A stretch of 64,000 nucleotides of DNA from Pseudomonas sp. NKUCC02_KPG (GTDB taxonomy: Bacteria; Pseudomonadota; Gammaproteobacteria; Pseudomonadales; Pseudomonadaceae), in the NCBI RefSeq assembly GCF_019345465.1, contig NZ_JAHKRC010000005.1, positions 1 to 64,000 of the forward strand. The letters are read 5' to 3'. Both the position numbers and the translations under genes were made by a program. The notes beneath the pieces were generated by a model. It had not been told where the DNA came from and did no database searches. It saw only the letters and a program-made list of their open reading frames with translations. Of this stretch, positions 32,618 to 41,499 are shown piece after piece (positions within the stretch are counted from its first letter, which is position 1; each line of letters opens with the position of its first letter).

Positions 32618-33970
32618 TTACAGACGGCCCAAATCGTTGATCAAGGCAAGCAACATCACCCCGACCACCAAACTGATACCGATCTGCATTCCCCAACCCT
32701 GCACCCGATCCGACAAGGGACGACCACGCGCCCACTCGATCAGATAAAACAACAAATGCCCCCCATCCAGTACTGGTATGGGCAACAAGTTCAGAACCCC
32801 CAGGCTTATGCTCAGATAAGCCAGAAAATTCAGGAAATCCGCAACACCCGACTGGGCAGAAGCGCCCGCCACTTTAGCAATGGTTATCGGTCCACTCAAG
32901 TTTTTTACCGAGAGCTCACCGAACAACATTTTCTTGAGTGAGTCGAGCGTCAATATGCTCATGGTCCAGGTACGTTTTGCCCCTTCCCCGATTGCAGCAA
33001 GCGGGCCGTAACTGACCTCCCGGATCATCGCTGGTGGCCAGTCGACACCTTTAACCCCGGCTCCCAGGTAACCCGTAGCGTCCTTGCCTTCGCCCCGAGC
33101 AGCCAGCGTGACAGGAATATCAACAGGGACGCCATCGCGCTCGACGTGCAGCACAACACGACTGCCTGGACGCACACGCACCCAGTCCACGACTTGCTGC
33201 CAATCCTTGATAGCCTGATCGTTCATCGCCAGCAGTTTGTCGCCAGCTTTAAGCCCGGCAGCCTGGGCAGGACCTTTCGGATCCAGCTCCGCCAGAACCG
33301 CAGGCAACTCGGGGCGCCACGGATGAATCCCCAGAGAGGTGATCGGGTTCGGTTCGTCAGCGCCCTTGAGCCAATCTTTTAATACCAGCTGATGCGACGC
33401 CTGGGCGGTGGAGCCCGGCTCACTCACAACAACCTGCAGAGAACCGCTCTCACCCAGACGGCGAACCAGTTGCAGATTAACGTTGGACCAGCCCGTCGTC
33501 GGCTCGCCATCAATGGAAATGATTTCCTGACCCGCTGCCAAACCGGCCTGGGCCGCCAGACTGCCGCTTTCTACCGAACCAATGACAGGGCGCACTTGCT
33601 GGCTGCCCATCATTGCCAGCACCCAGAAAAAGGCCATCGCCAACATGAAGTTGGCAATTGGCCCCGCCGCGACGATGGCAATGCGCTGACCCACGGTCTT
33701 GCGATTGAAAGACTGGTCGAGCTGGTCGGCCGGTACTTCGCCTTCGCGCTCGTCGAGCATTTTTACGTAGCCACCCAACGGTATGGCTGCGACAACAAAC
33801 TCGGTGCCCTGGCGATCATGCCAGCGCAGCAAAGGCGTACCGAAGCCCACGGAGAAACGCAGAACCTTGACGCCGCAACGACGCGCCACCCAAAAGTGAC
33901 CGAATTCATGAAAAGTGACCAGCACCCCCAATGCCACCAGGGTGCCAACAATCATATAGAGTGCGCTCAT
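32618..33970 (-). CDS. rseP: Site-2 membrane protease RseP
   Basis: A 450-residue inner-membrane zinc protease that cuts the anti-sigma factor MucA/RseA in the second step of envelope-stress signalling. The zinc motif HEFGH supplies His21, Glu22 and His25, and the third ligand lies in the C-terminal LPIPVLDGGHLLFYLIEW. Two PDZ domains lie between them (about residues 115-290). The gene is also called mucP in Pseudomonas. It follows dxr, as in most gammaproteobacteria. Confidence 0.97.
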   Translation of the reverse strand: MSALYMIVGTLVALGVLVTFHEFGHFWVARRCGVKVLRFSVGFGTPLLRWHDRQGTEFVVAAIPLGGYVKMLDEREGEVPADQLDQSFNRKTVGQRIAIVAAGPIANFMLAMAFFWVLAMMGSQQVRPVIGSVESGSLAAQAGLAAGQEIISIDGEPTTGWSNVNLQLVRRLGESGSLQVVVSEPGSTAQASHQLVLKDWLKGADEPNPITSLGIHPWRPELPAVLAELDPKGPAQAAGLKAGDKLLAMNDQAIKDWQQVVDWVRVRPGSRVVLHVERDGVPVDIPVTLAARGEGKDATGYLGAGVKGVDWPPAMIREVSYGPLAAIGEGAKRTWTMSILTLDSLKKMLFGELSVKNLSGPITIAKVAGASAQSGVADFLNFLAYLSISLGVLNLLPIPVLDGGHLLFYLIEWARGRPLSDRVQGWGMQIGISLVVGVMLLALINDLGRL

Positions 33971-34013
33971 CTACTTTCTCCGCGATTCTGTCCGGGTCCG
34001 GCAATCACCACTT

Positions 34014-35201
34014 TTAGCCGTTACGACTCAACCACTGTTCAGCCAGCATCCGGGCTTTGCCGTCAGCGGCAAATACCGCTTCCAATTCATCTACGGCAAC
34101 CACAGGCTCGCTATTCAATACATCTTCGATGATACGGGCGATCTGTGGGTAACGGATGCGCCCGTCCAAAAAGGCAGCCACTGCCACCTCGTTTGCCGCA
34201 TTGAGCATCGCCGGGGCGCTATTGCCTGCCAGCGCAGCCTCTCGAGCCAAACGCAAACAAGGGAAACGTTGCTCGTCAGGACGCTCGAAGTCCAGCCGCG
34301 CGACCGCAAAAAGATCCAGTGGTGCAACACCCGAATCAATACGCTCAGGCCAGGCCAGGGCATTGGAAATCGGTGTTCGCATATCCGGATTACCCAACTG
34401 CGCCAGTACCGAGCCATCCACGTAATCAACCAATGAATGAATCACGCTCTGCGGATGAATCACCACTTCAACTTGATCCGGCCGGGCATCGAACAACCAG
34501 CACGCCTCGATCAGCTCCAGCCCCTTGTTCATCATGCTCGCAGAATCTACGGAAATCTTGCGCCCCATCGACCAATTGGGATGAGCGCAGGCTTGATCCG
34601 GCGTGACGTGCTCAAGCTCTGCCAGCGGTGTTTCACGGAAAGGGCCACCAGACGCCGTCAGCAAAATGCGACGAACGCCCACATTACCCAGTCCCCGCGC
34701 AAAGTCTTGCGGCAAGCACTGGAAGATCGCGTTGTGTTCACTGTCGATAGGCAGCAAAACCGAACCGCTGCGACGCACAGCCTGCATGAACAGGTCGCCC
34801 GTCATCACCAGCGCTTCTTTGTTGGCCAACAGGATCTTCTTGCCGGCATTGACCGCTGCCAGCGTCGGGCGCAGACCTGCAGCACCGACGATTGCCGCCA
34901 TCACCGAGTCGACTTCAGGGGCAGACGACACCTGGCACAAGCCCTCCTCACCCACCAACACCTCGGTGTTGAGCCCGGCAGCGCGCAGATCTGCCTGCAA
35001 CTGGACGGCAGCACCTTCATGGGGCACCACAGCAACCTGAGGCCTGTGCTTGATGCACAAGGCCAGTAACTCGGCGAGACGACTGTAGCCACTCAGGGCA
35101 AATACCTGATAACGATCAGGGTGACGCGCAATAACATCCAGGGTACTCAGGCCAATGGAACCCGTAGCCCCCAGAACAGTAATCTGTTGTGGACGACTCA
35201 T
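34014..35201 (-). CDS. dxr: 1-deoxy-D-xylulose 5-phosphate reductoisomerase
   Basis: A 395-residue NADPH-dependent enzyme, the first committed step of the non-mevalonate isoprenoid pathway. The nucleotide motif [16 protein letters not shown] is at the N-terminus, and the catalytic region includes [15 protein letters not shown] and the SGGPF-containing ([13 protein letters not shown]) loop. The ATG at 35201 overlaps the cdsA stop by four bases (ATGA); a longer frame to 35216 lies inside cdsA and is less likely. Confidence 0.98.
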   Translation of the reverse strand: MSRPQQITVLGATGSIGLSTLDVIARHPDRYQVFALSGYSRLAELLALCIKHRPQVAVVPHEGAAVQLQADLRAAGLNTEVLVGEEGLCQVSSAPEVDSVMAAIVGAAGLRPTLAAVNAGKKILLANKEALVMTGDLFMQAVRRSGSVLLPIDSEHNAIFQCLPQDFARGLGNVGVRRILLTASGGPFRETPLAELEHVTPDQACAHPNWSMGRKISVDSASMMNKGLELIEACWLFDARPDQVEVVIHPQSVIHSLVDYVDGSVLAQLGNPDMRTPISNALAWPERIDSGVAPLDLFAVARLDFERPDEQRFPCLRLAREAALAGNSAPAMLNAANEVAVAAFLDGRIRYPQIARIIEDVLNSEPVVAVDELEAVFAADGKARMLAEQWLSRNG

Positions 35202-36004
35202 GAGGCAGCCATCCACAGCAATACAGCAAATACAGGGATCGCCGCCGTCAGGCTGTCGATGCGATCCAGAACACCACCATGGCCCGGCAGCAGGTTACTG
35301 CTGTCTTTAACACCGGCCTGGCGCTTGAACATGCTCTCTGTGAGGTCACCCACCACCGAAATCAGTACGATCAAGGCAGCACCTACCAGCGCAGCAAACA
35401 TCTGTGAGGCGCTCCAGTCACGCACAATACCTACTGCAGCGGTGATCAGCAGGCTCAGTAACAGACCGCCAAAAACACCTTCCCAGCTTTTACCCGGGCT
35501 GACTTTAGGGGCGAGCTTGCGCTTGCCAAATTTGCGACCTGAAAAATAAGCGCCGATATCTGCGCCCCACACCAGAACCATCACTGCCATGATCAGCCAA
35601 TTGCCCAACGGCATCGCCTTGATCAAAACCAGACCTTGCCAGGCTGGCAACAGGATCAACAGGCCAATCACCAGCTTGGTTGCAATACTCGACCAATGCA
35701 CAGCGGATTGCGGAAAGGTCAGCACCAGAAAGGTTGCCAGCGCCCACCACAACACCGCCGCACCCAGCACCCACGGCGCCAGATCAGGAAAAATGTGCAA
35801 ACCAAAGAGCAGCAAGGCCACTACCGCTGCAAATAAAACCCGTGCAGATTGAGCCTCAAAACCTGCAAGACGGGCCCACTCCCAGGCCCCCAAGGTAACG
35901 ACCAGGCCTATAAACAGCGCAAAGCCGCTACCCTCAAGCAGGAAAAAGCCGCACAAGGCAATTGGCAGCAAGATAAGTGCAGTGATGATTCGTTGTTTAA
36001 GCAT
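35198..36004 (-). CDS. cdsA: Phosphatidate cytidylyltransferase
   Basis: A 268-residue inner-membrane enzyme that makes CDP-diacylglycerol for phospholipid synthesis. It has about seven or eight hydrophobic segments and a C-terminal signature region ([14 protein letters not shown] then [21 protein letters not shown]) that holds the metal-binding aspartates. It overlaps uppS by one base and dxr by four, so uppS-cdsA-dxr are translated as a coupled unit. Confidence 0.97.
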   Translation of the reverse strand: MLKQRIITALILLPIALCGFFLLEGSGFALFIGLVVTLGAWEWARLAGFEAQSARVLFAAVVALLLFGLHIFPDLAPWVLGAAVLWWALATFLVLTFPQSAVHWSSIATKLVIGLLILLPAWQGLVLIKAMPLGNWLIMAVMVLVWGADIGAYFSGRKFGKRKLAPKVSPGKSWEGVFGGLLLSLLITAAVGIVRDWSASQMFAALVGAALIVLISVVGDLTESMFKRQAGVKDSSNLLPGHGGVLDRIDSLTAAIPVFAVLLWMAAS

Positions 36005-36759
36005 TAAATCCGGGCTCCAGCCTCAACCTGCTCGCTCGTTTTACCGAAGCGGCGCTGGCGAGAAGCGAAATCAGCCAATGCATGACGCATGGCCTCGTGT
36101 TTGAAGTCCGGCCAGAACAGGTCGGAGAAGTACAACTCGGAATAGGCGAGCTGCCACAGCAAGAAATTGCTGATGCGATGCTCGCCACCGGTGCGAATAC
36201 ACAGGTCAGGCAAAGGCAGATCGCCCGTTACCAGACAGGTTTGCAGCAACTCCGGCGAAATGTCCTCAGGCTGCAAGTGGCCTGCCTGGACTTGACGCGC
36301 CAGTTGCTGCGCAGCCTGGGCAATGTCCCACTGACCACCGTAGTTAGCGGCAATCTGCAAGACAAAGCGACCTTCGCCCACCGTCATTTCTTCCGCTTCA
36401 CGCATCGCCTTTTGCAAGTCGGGATGAAAGCGTGAGCGGTCGCCGATGATCCGCAGACTGATCTCGTTTTCGTTGAGGCGCTTGGCCTCACGACGCAGTG
36501 CCCTGAAGAATAAATCCATCAAGGCACTGACTTCAGCCGCAGGACGCCGCCAGTTTTCACTGGAGAACGCGAACAGGGTGAGTACCTCGACCTTGGCCTC
36601 GACACACACCTCAATGACCGCACGAACTGCATCCACACCTGCTTTATGCCCGGCAACACCCGGCATAAAGCGTTTTTTCGCCCAGCGATTATTACCGTCC
36701 ATGATGATCGCGACATGTCGCGGAACAGATGACGGATCAGCCTGCTTCGTCTTTTCCAT
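36004..36759 (-). CDS. uppS: Undecaprenyl diphosphate synthase
   Basis: A 251-residue cis-prenyltransferase that makes the C55 lipid carrier for peptidoglycan and O-antigen. The catalytic Asp21 lies in HVAIIMDGNNRWAKKR. The isopentenyl-binding C-terminal block RTGGEHRISNFLLWQ and SELYFSDLFWPDF are present. It follows frr by 15 bases and overlaps cdsA. Confidence 0.97.
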   Translation of the reverse strand: MEKTKQADPSSVPRHVAIIMDGNNRWAKKRFMPGVAGHKAGVDAVRAVIEVCVEAKVEVLTLFAFSSENWRRPAAEVSALMDLFFRALRREAKRLNENEISLRIIGDRSRFHPDLQKAMREAEEMTVGEGRFVLQIAANYGGQWDIAQAAQQLARQVQAGHLQPEDISPELLQTCLVTGDLPLPDLCIRTGGEHRISNFLLWQLAYSELYFSDLFWPDFKHEAMRHALADFASRQRRFGKTSEQVEAGARI

Positions 36760-36774
36760 AAAACGCCCTGACCC

Positions 36775-37332
36775 TTATACGGCCATCAGGTCCGCTTCTT
36801 TCTGCTTGGTGGCCACTTCAATATCAGCCACGGCCTTGTCGGTCAGCTTCTGAATGTCATCAGCAGCACGACGCTCTTCGTCTTCGCTGATTTCCTTTTC
36901 CTTGACCAGGTCTTTCAACTGGCTCAACGCGTCACGACGGATATTGCGCACGGCAATACGCGCATCTTCAGCTGCGTCACGAGCCTGCTTGGCGAAAACC
37001 TTACGGGTTTCTTCAGTCAGAGCTGGCATGGAGATCAGCAACAATTCGCCCAGGTTGGTCGGATTGAGGTTCAGGCCCGCGCTCTGGATTGCCTTGTCTA
37101 CTGCGCCAAGCATGTTGCGCTCGAATGCAACAACTTGCAGGGTGCGCGAATCTTTAACCGTGATGTTGGCTACCTGGCTGATCGGAGTATCCGAGCCGTA
37201 GTAAGGCACCATCACGCTGCCCAGGATGCTTGGGTGGGCCTTGCCGGTACGAATCTGGCCAAATGAATGGGCCAGGGATTCCAGCGATTTCTGCATGCGC
37301 GTTTGAGCGTCTTTCTTGATTTCGTTGATCAT
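36775..37332 (-). CDS. frr: Ribosome recycling factor
   Basis: A 185-residue two-domain protein that, with EF-G, splits the post-termination ribosome. The helical-bundle start [20 protein letters not shown] and the conserved core [11 protein letters not shown] and RVPLPALTEE-like ([12 protein letters not shown]) segments match the family, and length is exact. It overlaps pyrH by four bases (ATGA). Confidence 0.98.
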   Translation of the reverse strand: MINEIKKDAQTRMQKSLESLAHSFGQIRTGKAHPSILGSVMVPYYGSDTPISQVANITVKDSRTLQVVAFERNMLGAVDKAIQSAGLNLNPTNLGELLLISMPALTEETRKVFAKQARDAAEDARIAVRNIRRDALSQLKDLVKEKEISEDEERRAADDIQKLTDKAVADIEVATKQKEADLMAV

Positions 37333-38072
37333 TGTTGACCTTCCTCGATCAGAGTGCCTTCAGCACCGCCATGGACAATATTAAGCAGGGCGCCAGGCTT
37401 GTTCATATTAAATACACGCAATGGCATTTTGTGGTCGCGGCACAGACAGATAGCCGTCAGGTCCATCACACCCAGTTTGCGATCCAGAACTTCATCGTAA
37501 GTCAGATGATCGAACTTCTCGGCATGGGGATCTTTGAATGGATCTGCGGTATACACGCCGTCAACCTTGGTTGCCTTGAGCACCACATCAGCGTCGATTT
37601 CAATGGCGCGCAAGCAGGCCGCCGAATCCGTCGTAAAGAATGGATTACCGGTACCCGCAGCGAAAATCACCACATCCTTGGCATTGAGATGGCGCATGGC
37701 CTTACGACGATCGTAATGATCGGTCACGCCAACCATGGAAATAGCCGACATAACGATGGCAGAGATATTCGCACGTTCCAGCGCATCGCGCATGGCCAGG
37801 GCGTTCATCACGGTAGCCAGCATGCCCATATGGTCGCCCGTTACACGGTCCATACCGGCGGCGCTCAATGCAGCACCACGGAACAGGTTGCCACCACCAA
37901 TTACCAATCCTACCTGAACGCCGATGCCGACCAACTGGCCCACTTCCAGCGCCATGCGGTCGAGTACTTTGGGGTCGATCCCGAACTCTTCAGAGCCCAT
38001 CAGGGCTTCGCCGCTTAGCTTGAGTAGAATGCGTTTATAGCGAGCTTGATAACCACTGCCCTGCTGAGCCAT
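37329..38072 (-). CDS. pyrH: UMP kinase
   Basis: A 247-residue hexameric kinase that phosphorylates UMP to UDP and feeds CTP synthase. The N-terminal [13 protein letters not shown] phosphate-binding segment, [11 protein letters not shown], and [14 protein letters not shown] are diagnostic. The ATG at 38072 has GGAGA upstream; the open frame to 38135 is not needed. It lies between tsf and frr in the standard rpsB-tsf-pyrH-frr order, separated from tsf by a terminator. Confidence 0.98.
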   Translation of the reverse strand: MAQQGSGYQARYKRILLKLSGEALMGSEEFGIDPKVLDRMALEVGQLVGIGVQVGLVIGGGNLFRGAALSAAGMDRVTGDHMGMLATVMNALAMRDALERANISAIVMSAISMVGVTDHYDRRKAMRHLNAKDVVIFAAGTGNPFFTTDSAACLRAIEIDADVVLKATKVDGVYTADPFKDPHAEKFDHLTYDEVLDRKLGVMDLTAICLCRDHKMPLRVFNMNKPGALLNIVHGGAEGTLIEEGQQ

Positions 38073-38225
38073 TGCGAATCTCTCCTGCCGCGTTTTATTA
38101 AAAATCTGTGCGAGGCCATTTTGCAGCCTGCGCATACTCTAGCTGTGGTACTGCACAGCAGCACCATCGGAACACGATTTTGCAAACCGGTTCCGTCGAG
38201 AAGGGAAAAACCCCTCCCATTTGAA

Positions 38226-38257
38226 AAGAGGCTGCGCGCGTGAGCGGGCAGCCTCTT
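38226..38257 (-). terminator. Intrinsic terminator after tsf
   Basis: Ten-base arms AAGAGGCTGC (38226-38235) and GCAGCCTCTT (38248-38257) are followed on the minus strand by TTTTC. It lies 23 bases after the tsf stop, so pyrH probably has its own promoter in 38073-38220. Confidence 0.85.
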
Positions 38258-38280
38258 CGGGTCGACAGTTGTAAACCGTC

Positions 38281-39150
38281 TTATTGCTTGCTTGCAGCCA
38301 CTTGTGCAGCAACTTCTGCAGCGAAGTCATCAACTGGCTTCTCGATGCCATCACCTACTTTGAAGTAAGTGAAGGAAACGATTTCAGCGCCGGCTTTCTT
38401 GGCCAGGTCGCCGACTTTGATTTCCGGATTCTTAACGAAAGCTTGCTCAACCAGGCTGGCTTCGGCCAGGAACTTGCTGATGCGACCGGCAACCATTTTT
38501 TCAACGATTTCTGCTGGCTTGCCTTTGATCTTGTCTTCGTTGAGGCTCATGAACACGGTTTTTTCGCGTTCGATAGCATCAGCGGAAACTTGCGATGGCA
38601 GCAGGAACTCAGGGTTGCTTGCAGCTACGTGCATGGCGATGTCACGAGCCAGCTCAGCGTTGCCGCCTTTCAGAGCCACTACAACACCGATCTTGTTGCC
38701 GTGCAGGTAAGCGTCAACAACGTCACCTTCGATGCGCGCCAGGCGACGAATGTTAACGTTCTCGCCTACTTTACCAACCAGAATCAGACGAGCTTCTTCT
38801 TGAGCGGCGATCAGCGGAGCTGCGTCGGTCAGTTTGTCAGCAAACGCTTTTTCAACGCTGGCAGCGACGAAGTTTTTGAAGTCTTCTTGCAGAGCCAGGA
38901 AGTCGGTTTGCGAGTTGACTTCAAGAATGACGGCCGACTTGTTGTCGTCCGCAACTTTAACTGCGATAGCGCCTTCAGCAGCAACGTTGCCTGCTTTTTT
39001 GGCTGCCTTGATGGCGCCCGAAGCACGCATGTCATCAATGGCTTTTTCGATGTCGCCGCCAGCCTTGGTCAAGGCTTTCTTGCAATCCATCATGCCTTCG
39101 CCAGTACGCTCACGCAGTTCTTTAACCAACGCTGCAGTAATCTCTGCCAT
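38281..39150 (-). CDS. tsf: Elongation factor Ts
   Basis: A 289-residue guanine-nucleotide exchange factor for EF-Tu. The N-terminal UBA-like domain (MAEITAALVKELRERTGEGMMDCKKAL) and the core TDFL motif (NSQTDFLALQEDF) are present. GAGGAA lies upstream of the ATG at 39150. It follows rpsB, from which it is separated by a strong hairpin; in related bacteria that terminator allows partial read-through. Confidence 0.98.
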   Translation of the reverse strand: MAEITAALVKELRERTGEGMMDCKKALTKAGGDIEKAIDDMRASGAIKAAKKAGNVAAEGAIAVKVADDNKSAVILEVNSQTDFLALQEDFKNFVAASVEKAFADKLTDAAPLIAAQEEARLILVGKVGENVNIRRLARIEGDVVDAYLHGNKIGVVVALKGGNAELARDIAMHVAASNPEFLLPSQVSADAIEREKTVFMSLNEDKIKGKPAEIVEKMVAGRISKFLAEASLVEQAFVKNPEIKVGDLAKKAGAEIVSFTYFKVGDGIEKPVDDFAAEVAAQVAASKQ

Positions 39151-39298
39151 TTCAAAATTCCTCTTGGATAGGTTTTCAACCATTCCACCCGACCGAACGG
39201 GCGTTCAATTCGTTTGAAGCGCACCCCGAATCAACTGTGCAGGTCGCCATCTGATACAGATACGACAAACATGGTTACAACAAATGGATTTCGAGGTG

Positions 39299-39327
39299 GC
39301 AAAAAGGGGGCCAAGCCCCCTTTTTGC
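39299..39327 (-). terminator. Strong terminator between rpsB and tsf
   Basis: Perfect 13-bp arms GCAAAAAGGGGGC (39299-39311) and GCCCCCTTTTTGC (39315-39327) surround a 3-base loop. The A/T tracts at the base make it bidirectional. It is an intergenic site within rpsB-tsf that would lower tsf mRNA relative to rpsB unless tsf is also transcribed separately. Confidence 0.92.
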
Positions 39328-39356
39328 GTACTGAGTAAACGCTAGGCGTTAATTAC

Positions 39357-40100
39357 TCAGCCTTCAACTACCGCTGCAGCTGGAGCTTCTTCGACGAAAA
39401 CGTCGGTGCCGCCAGCAACGTGGTTACGGCCTTTGATCACAGCATCAGCCATCGCACCCATGTACAGCTGGATAGCGCGGATTGCGTCATCGTTACCCGG
39501 GATGATGTAGTCAACACCTTCTGGGCTGCTGTTGGTATCGACAACGCCGATTACCGGGATACCCAACTTGTTAGCTTCGGTGATCGCGATACGCTCGTGG
39601 TCAACGTCGATAACGAACAGAGCGTCTGGCAGACCGCCCATGTCCTTGATACCACCCAGGCTACGATCCAGCTTCTGCAGATCGCGAGTGCGCATCAGCG
39701 CCTCTTTCTTGGTCAGCTTGGCGAAAGTACCGTCTTCTGCCTGGATTTCAAGGTCACGCAGACGCTTGATCGAAGCACGAATGGTTTTGAAGTTGGTGAG
39801 CATGCCGCCCAACCAGCGGTGATCCACGTACGGCGAACCGCAACGTGCTGCTTCTTCAGCAACGATCTTGCCAGCGGAACGCTTGGTGCCGACGAACAGA
39901 ATCTTGTTTTTGCCCTGGGCCAGACGCTCTACGAAAGTCAGAGCTTCGTTGAACATTGGCAGGGTTTTTTCAAGGTTGATGATATGGATCTTGTTACGCG
40001 CGCCAAAGATGTATTTACCCATCTTCGGGTTCCAGTAACGGGTTTGGTGACCGAAGTGCACACCGGCCTTCAGCATATCGCGCATATTGACTTGGGACAT
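39357..40100 (-). CDS. rpsB: 30S ribosomal protein S2
   Basis: A 247-residue ribosomal protein. Family blocks [51 protein letters not shown] and [11 protein letters not shown] are all present, and the C-terminal tail is Ala/Val/Glu-rich as in Pseudomonas. It heads the rpsB-tsf operon, divergent from map, with an untranslated leader of about 140 bases that may be the site of S2 feedback. Confidence 0.98.
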   Translation of the reverse strand: MSQVNMRDMLKAGVHFGHQTRYWNPKMGKYIFGARNKIHIINLEKTLPMFNEALTFVERLAQGKNKILFVGTKRSAGKIVAEEAARCGSPYVDHRWLGGMLTNFKTIRASIKRLRDLEIQAEDGTFAKLTKKEALMRTRDLQKLDRSLGGIKDMGGLPDALFVIDVDHERIAITEANKLGIPVIGVVDTNSSPEGVDYIIPGNDDAIRAIQLYMGAMADAVIKGRNHVAGGTDVFVEEAPAAAVVEG

Positions 40101-40245
40101 GATAGTTCCTTAATAAGTCGGGTTAGGCCTCCACGTATCCCAACGACCAACCAGCAGCTTCAAAGCTGAAGGCACCCAGGTCATCGTGTCGACACGTGTG
40201 TGGGTTTGTGCTCTGCGGGCTATACCCGCAAAGCGGCGCATTTTA
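40101..40245 (-). promoter_or_regulatory. rpsB leader, candidate S2 autoregulatory RNA (t44/tff type)
   Basis: A -10-like TATAAA sits near 40241-40246 on the minus strand, giving a ~135-nt leader before rpsB. The leader has hairpins at 40215-40229 (GCGGG/CCCGC), 40185-40196 (CGTGTCGACACG, self-complementary) and about 40155-40168 (CAGCTT/AAGCTG). In gammaproteobacteria the equivalent map-rpsB leader (Rfam t44, E. coli tff) mediates repression by S2. The exact family match was not tested. Confidence 0.5.
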
Positions 40246-40661
40246 TACCACAAGATGGTCAATAAACGAAGCACGGATTCTGATTTTATTGCCAAGCCGT
40301 TGCATGGCAAGGGTTTACGTCAGATTTTGCGCTTGCCGCTGACCTGACAATGTTACTGCCGCCACTGAAATATTCCAAACACCACTGAGTACATATCCAT
40401 TCGATGCATCACGGCTTTCTACAGGTGCGCCCTTACGAAAAGATCAAAAACCAGATCAAAATCTGACTCATTGGACCTGCACCTTTTTTACCCAGGCCCT
40501 GAAATAGAACCAGACTGTCCATTCTATTAATAGAAGCGATGGCAACAGGCCCATGATTAACGCCGACCGTCTGTTAGAATCGCGTTTTTATGACGGTGTG
40601 CAGCGACAAACAGCACACCCGCAATCCTGATGATGAGCGCCAACGCGCGAAGAGAGCCCGA
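40246..40661. promoter_or_regulatory. Divergent rpsB / map intergenic region
   Basis: No protein gene is evident. Features are an inverted pair TTGCCA/TGGCAA at 40290-40311; arms AGGTGC (40423-40428) and GCACCT (40479-40484) followed by a T-run, enclosing CAGAT-CAAA-ATCTG near 40452; and a perfect 14-bp palindrome TTCTATTAATAGAA at 40522-40535. A -10-like TTAGAAT near 40575 may serve map. Confidence 0.5.
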
Positions 40662-41444
40662 ATGACCGTCACCCTCAAAACCCCCGAGGACATCGCAAAA
40701 ATGCGTGTCGCCGGCAAACTGGCCGCCGAAGTCCTGGAAATGATCGCCGAGCACGTCAAGCCCGGCGTGACCACCGAAGAGCTGGACCGCATCTGCCACG
40801 ACTATATTGTCAACGTGCAGCACGCCATCCCTGCTCCGCTCAACTATAAAGGCTTCCCGAAGTCTATCTGCACCTCGATCAACCACGTGGTGTGCCACGG
40901 CATCCCTGGCGACAAGGTCCTGAAAGACGGCGACACCCTGAACATCGATGTCACCGTGATCAAGGACGGCTACCACGGCGACACCAGCCGCATGTTCCAC
41001 GTCGGCAAGGTACCGGTCTGGGCCGAGCGCCTGTCGCAGGTGACTCAGGAATGCATGTACAAGGCCATCGAGATCGTCAAACCGGGCTGCCGCCTGGGCG
41101 ATATCGGCGAAGTGATCCAGAAGCACGCTGAAAAGAACGGCTTCTCGGTGGTTCGCGAGTTCTGCGGCCACGGTATCGGCAAGGTCTTCCACGAAGAACC
41201 GCAAATCCTGCACTACGGTCGCGCTGGCACCGGCATGGAGCTCAAGGCAGGCATGACCTTCACCATCGAGCCGATGATCAACCAGGGCAAGGCCGACACC
41301 AAGGTGCTGGGCGATGGCTGGACCGCCATCACCAAGGACCGCAAGCTGTCCGCACAGTGGGAGCACACCCTGCTGGTGACCGAGACCGGCTACGAGATCT
41401 TCACCCTGCGCAGCGATGACACCATCCCGCGCGCTTCGGCCTGA
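40662..41444 (+). CDS. map: Methionine aminopeptidase, type I
   Basis: A 260-residue metalloenzyme that removes the initiator methionine from new proteins. The dinuclear metal site is Asp96, Asp107, His170, Glu203 and Glu234, and His79 (VVCHGIP) is the substrate-binding histidine. The ATG at 40662 has AGAGAG upstream and gives the family start MTVTLKTPEDIAKMRVAG; a frame from 40590 adds 24 unrelated residues. Divergent from rpsB and followed by glnD after 55 bases, as in other pseudomonads. Confidence 0.98.
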   Translation: MTVTLKTPEDIAKMRVAGKLAAEVLEMIAEHVKPGVTTEELDRICHDYIVNVQHAIPAPLNYKGFPKSICTSINHVVCHGIPGDKVLKDGDTLNIDVTVIKDGYHGDTSRMFHVGKVPVWAERLSQVTQECMYKAIEIVKPGCRLGDIGEVIQKHAEKNGFSVVREFCGHGIGKVFHEEPQILHYGRAGTGMELKAGMTFTIEPMINQGKADTKVLGDGWTAITKDRKLSAQWEHTLLVTETGYEIFTLRSDDTIPRASA

Positions 41445-41499
41445 TACTTGCCTGTTGCCACCGTATAAACAGAAAAAACCACGATAGGAATGCCAATCG

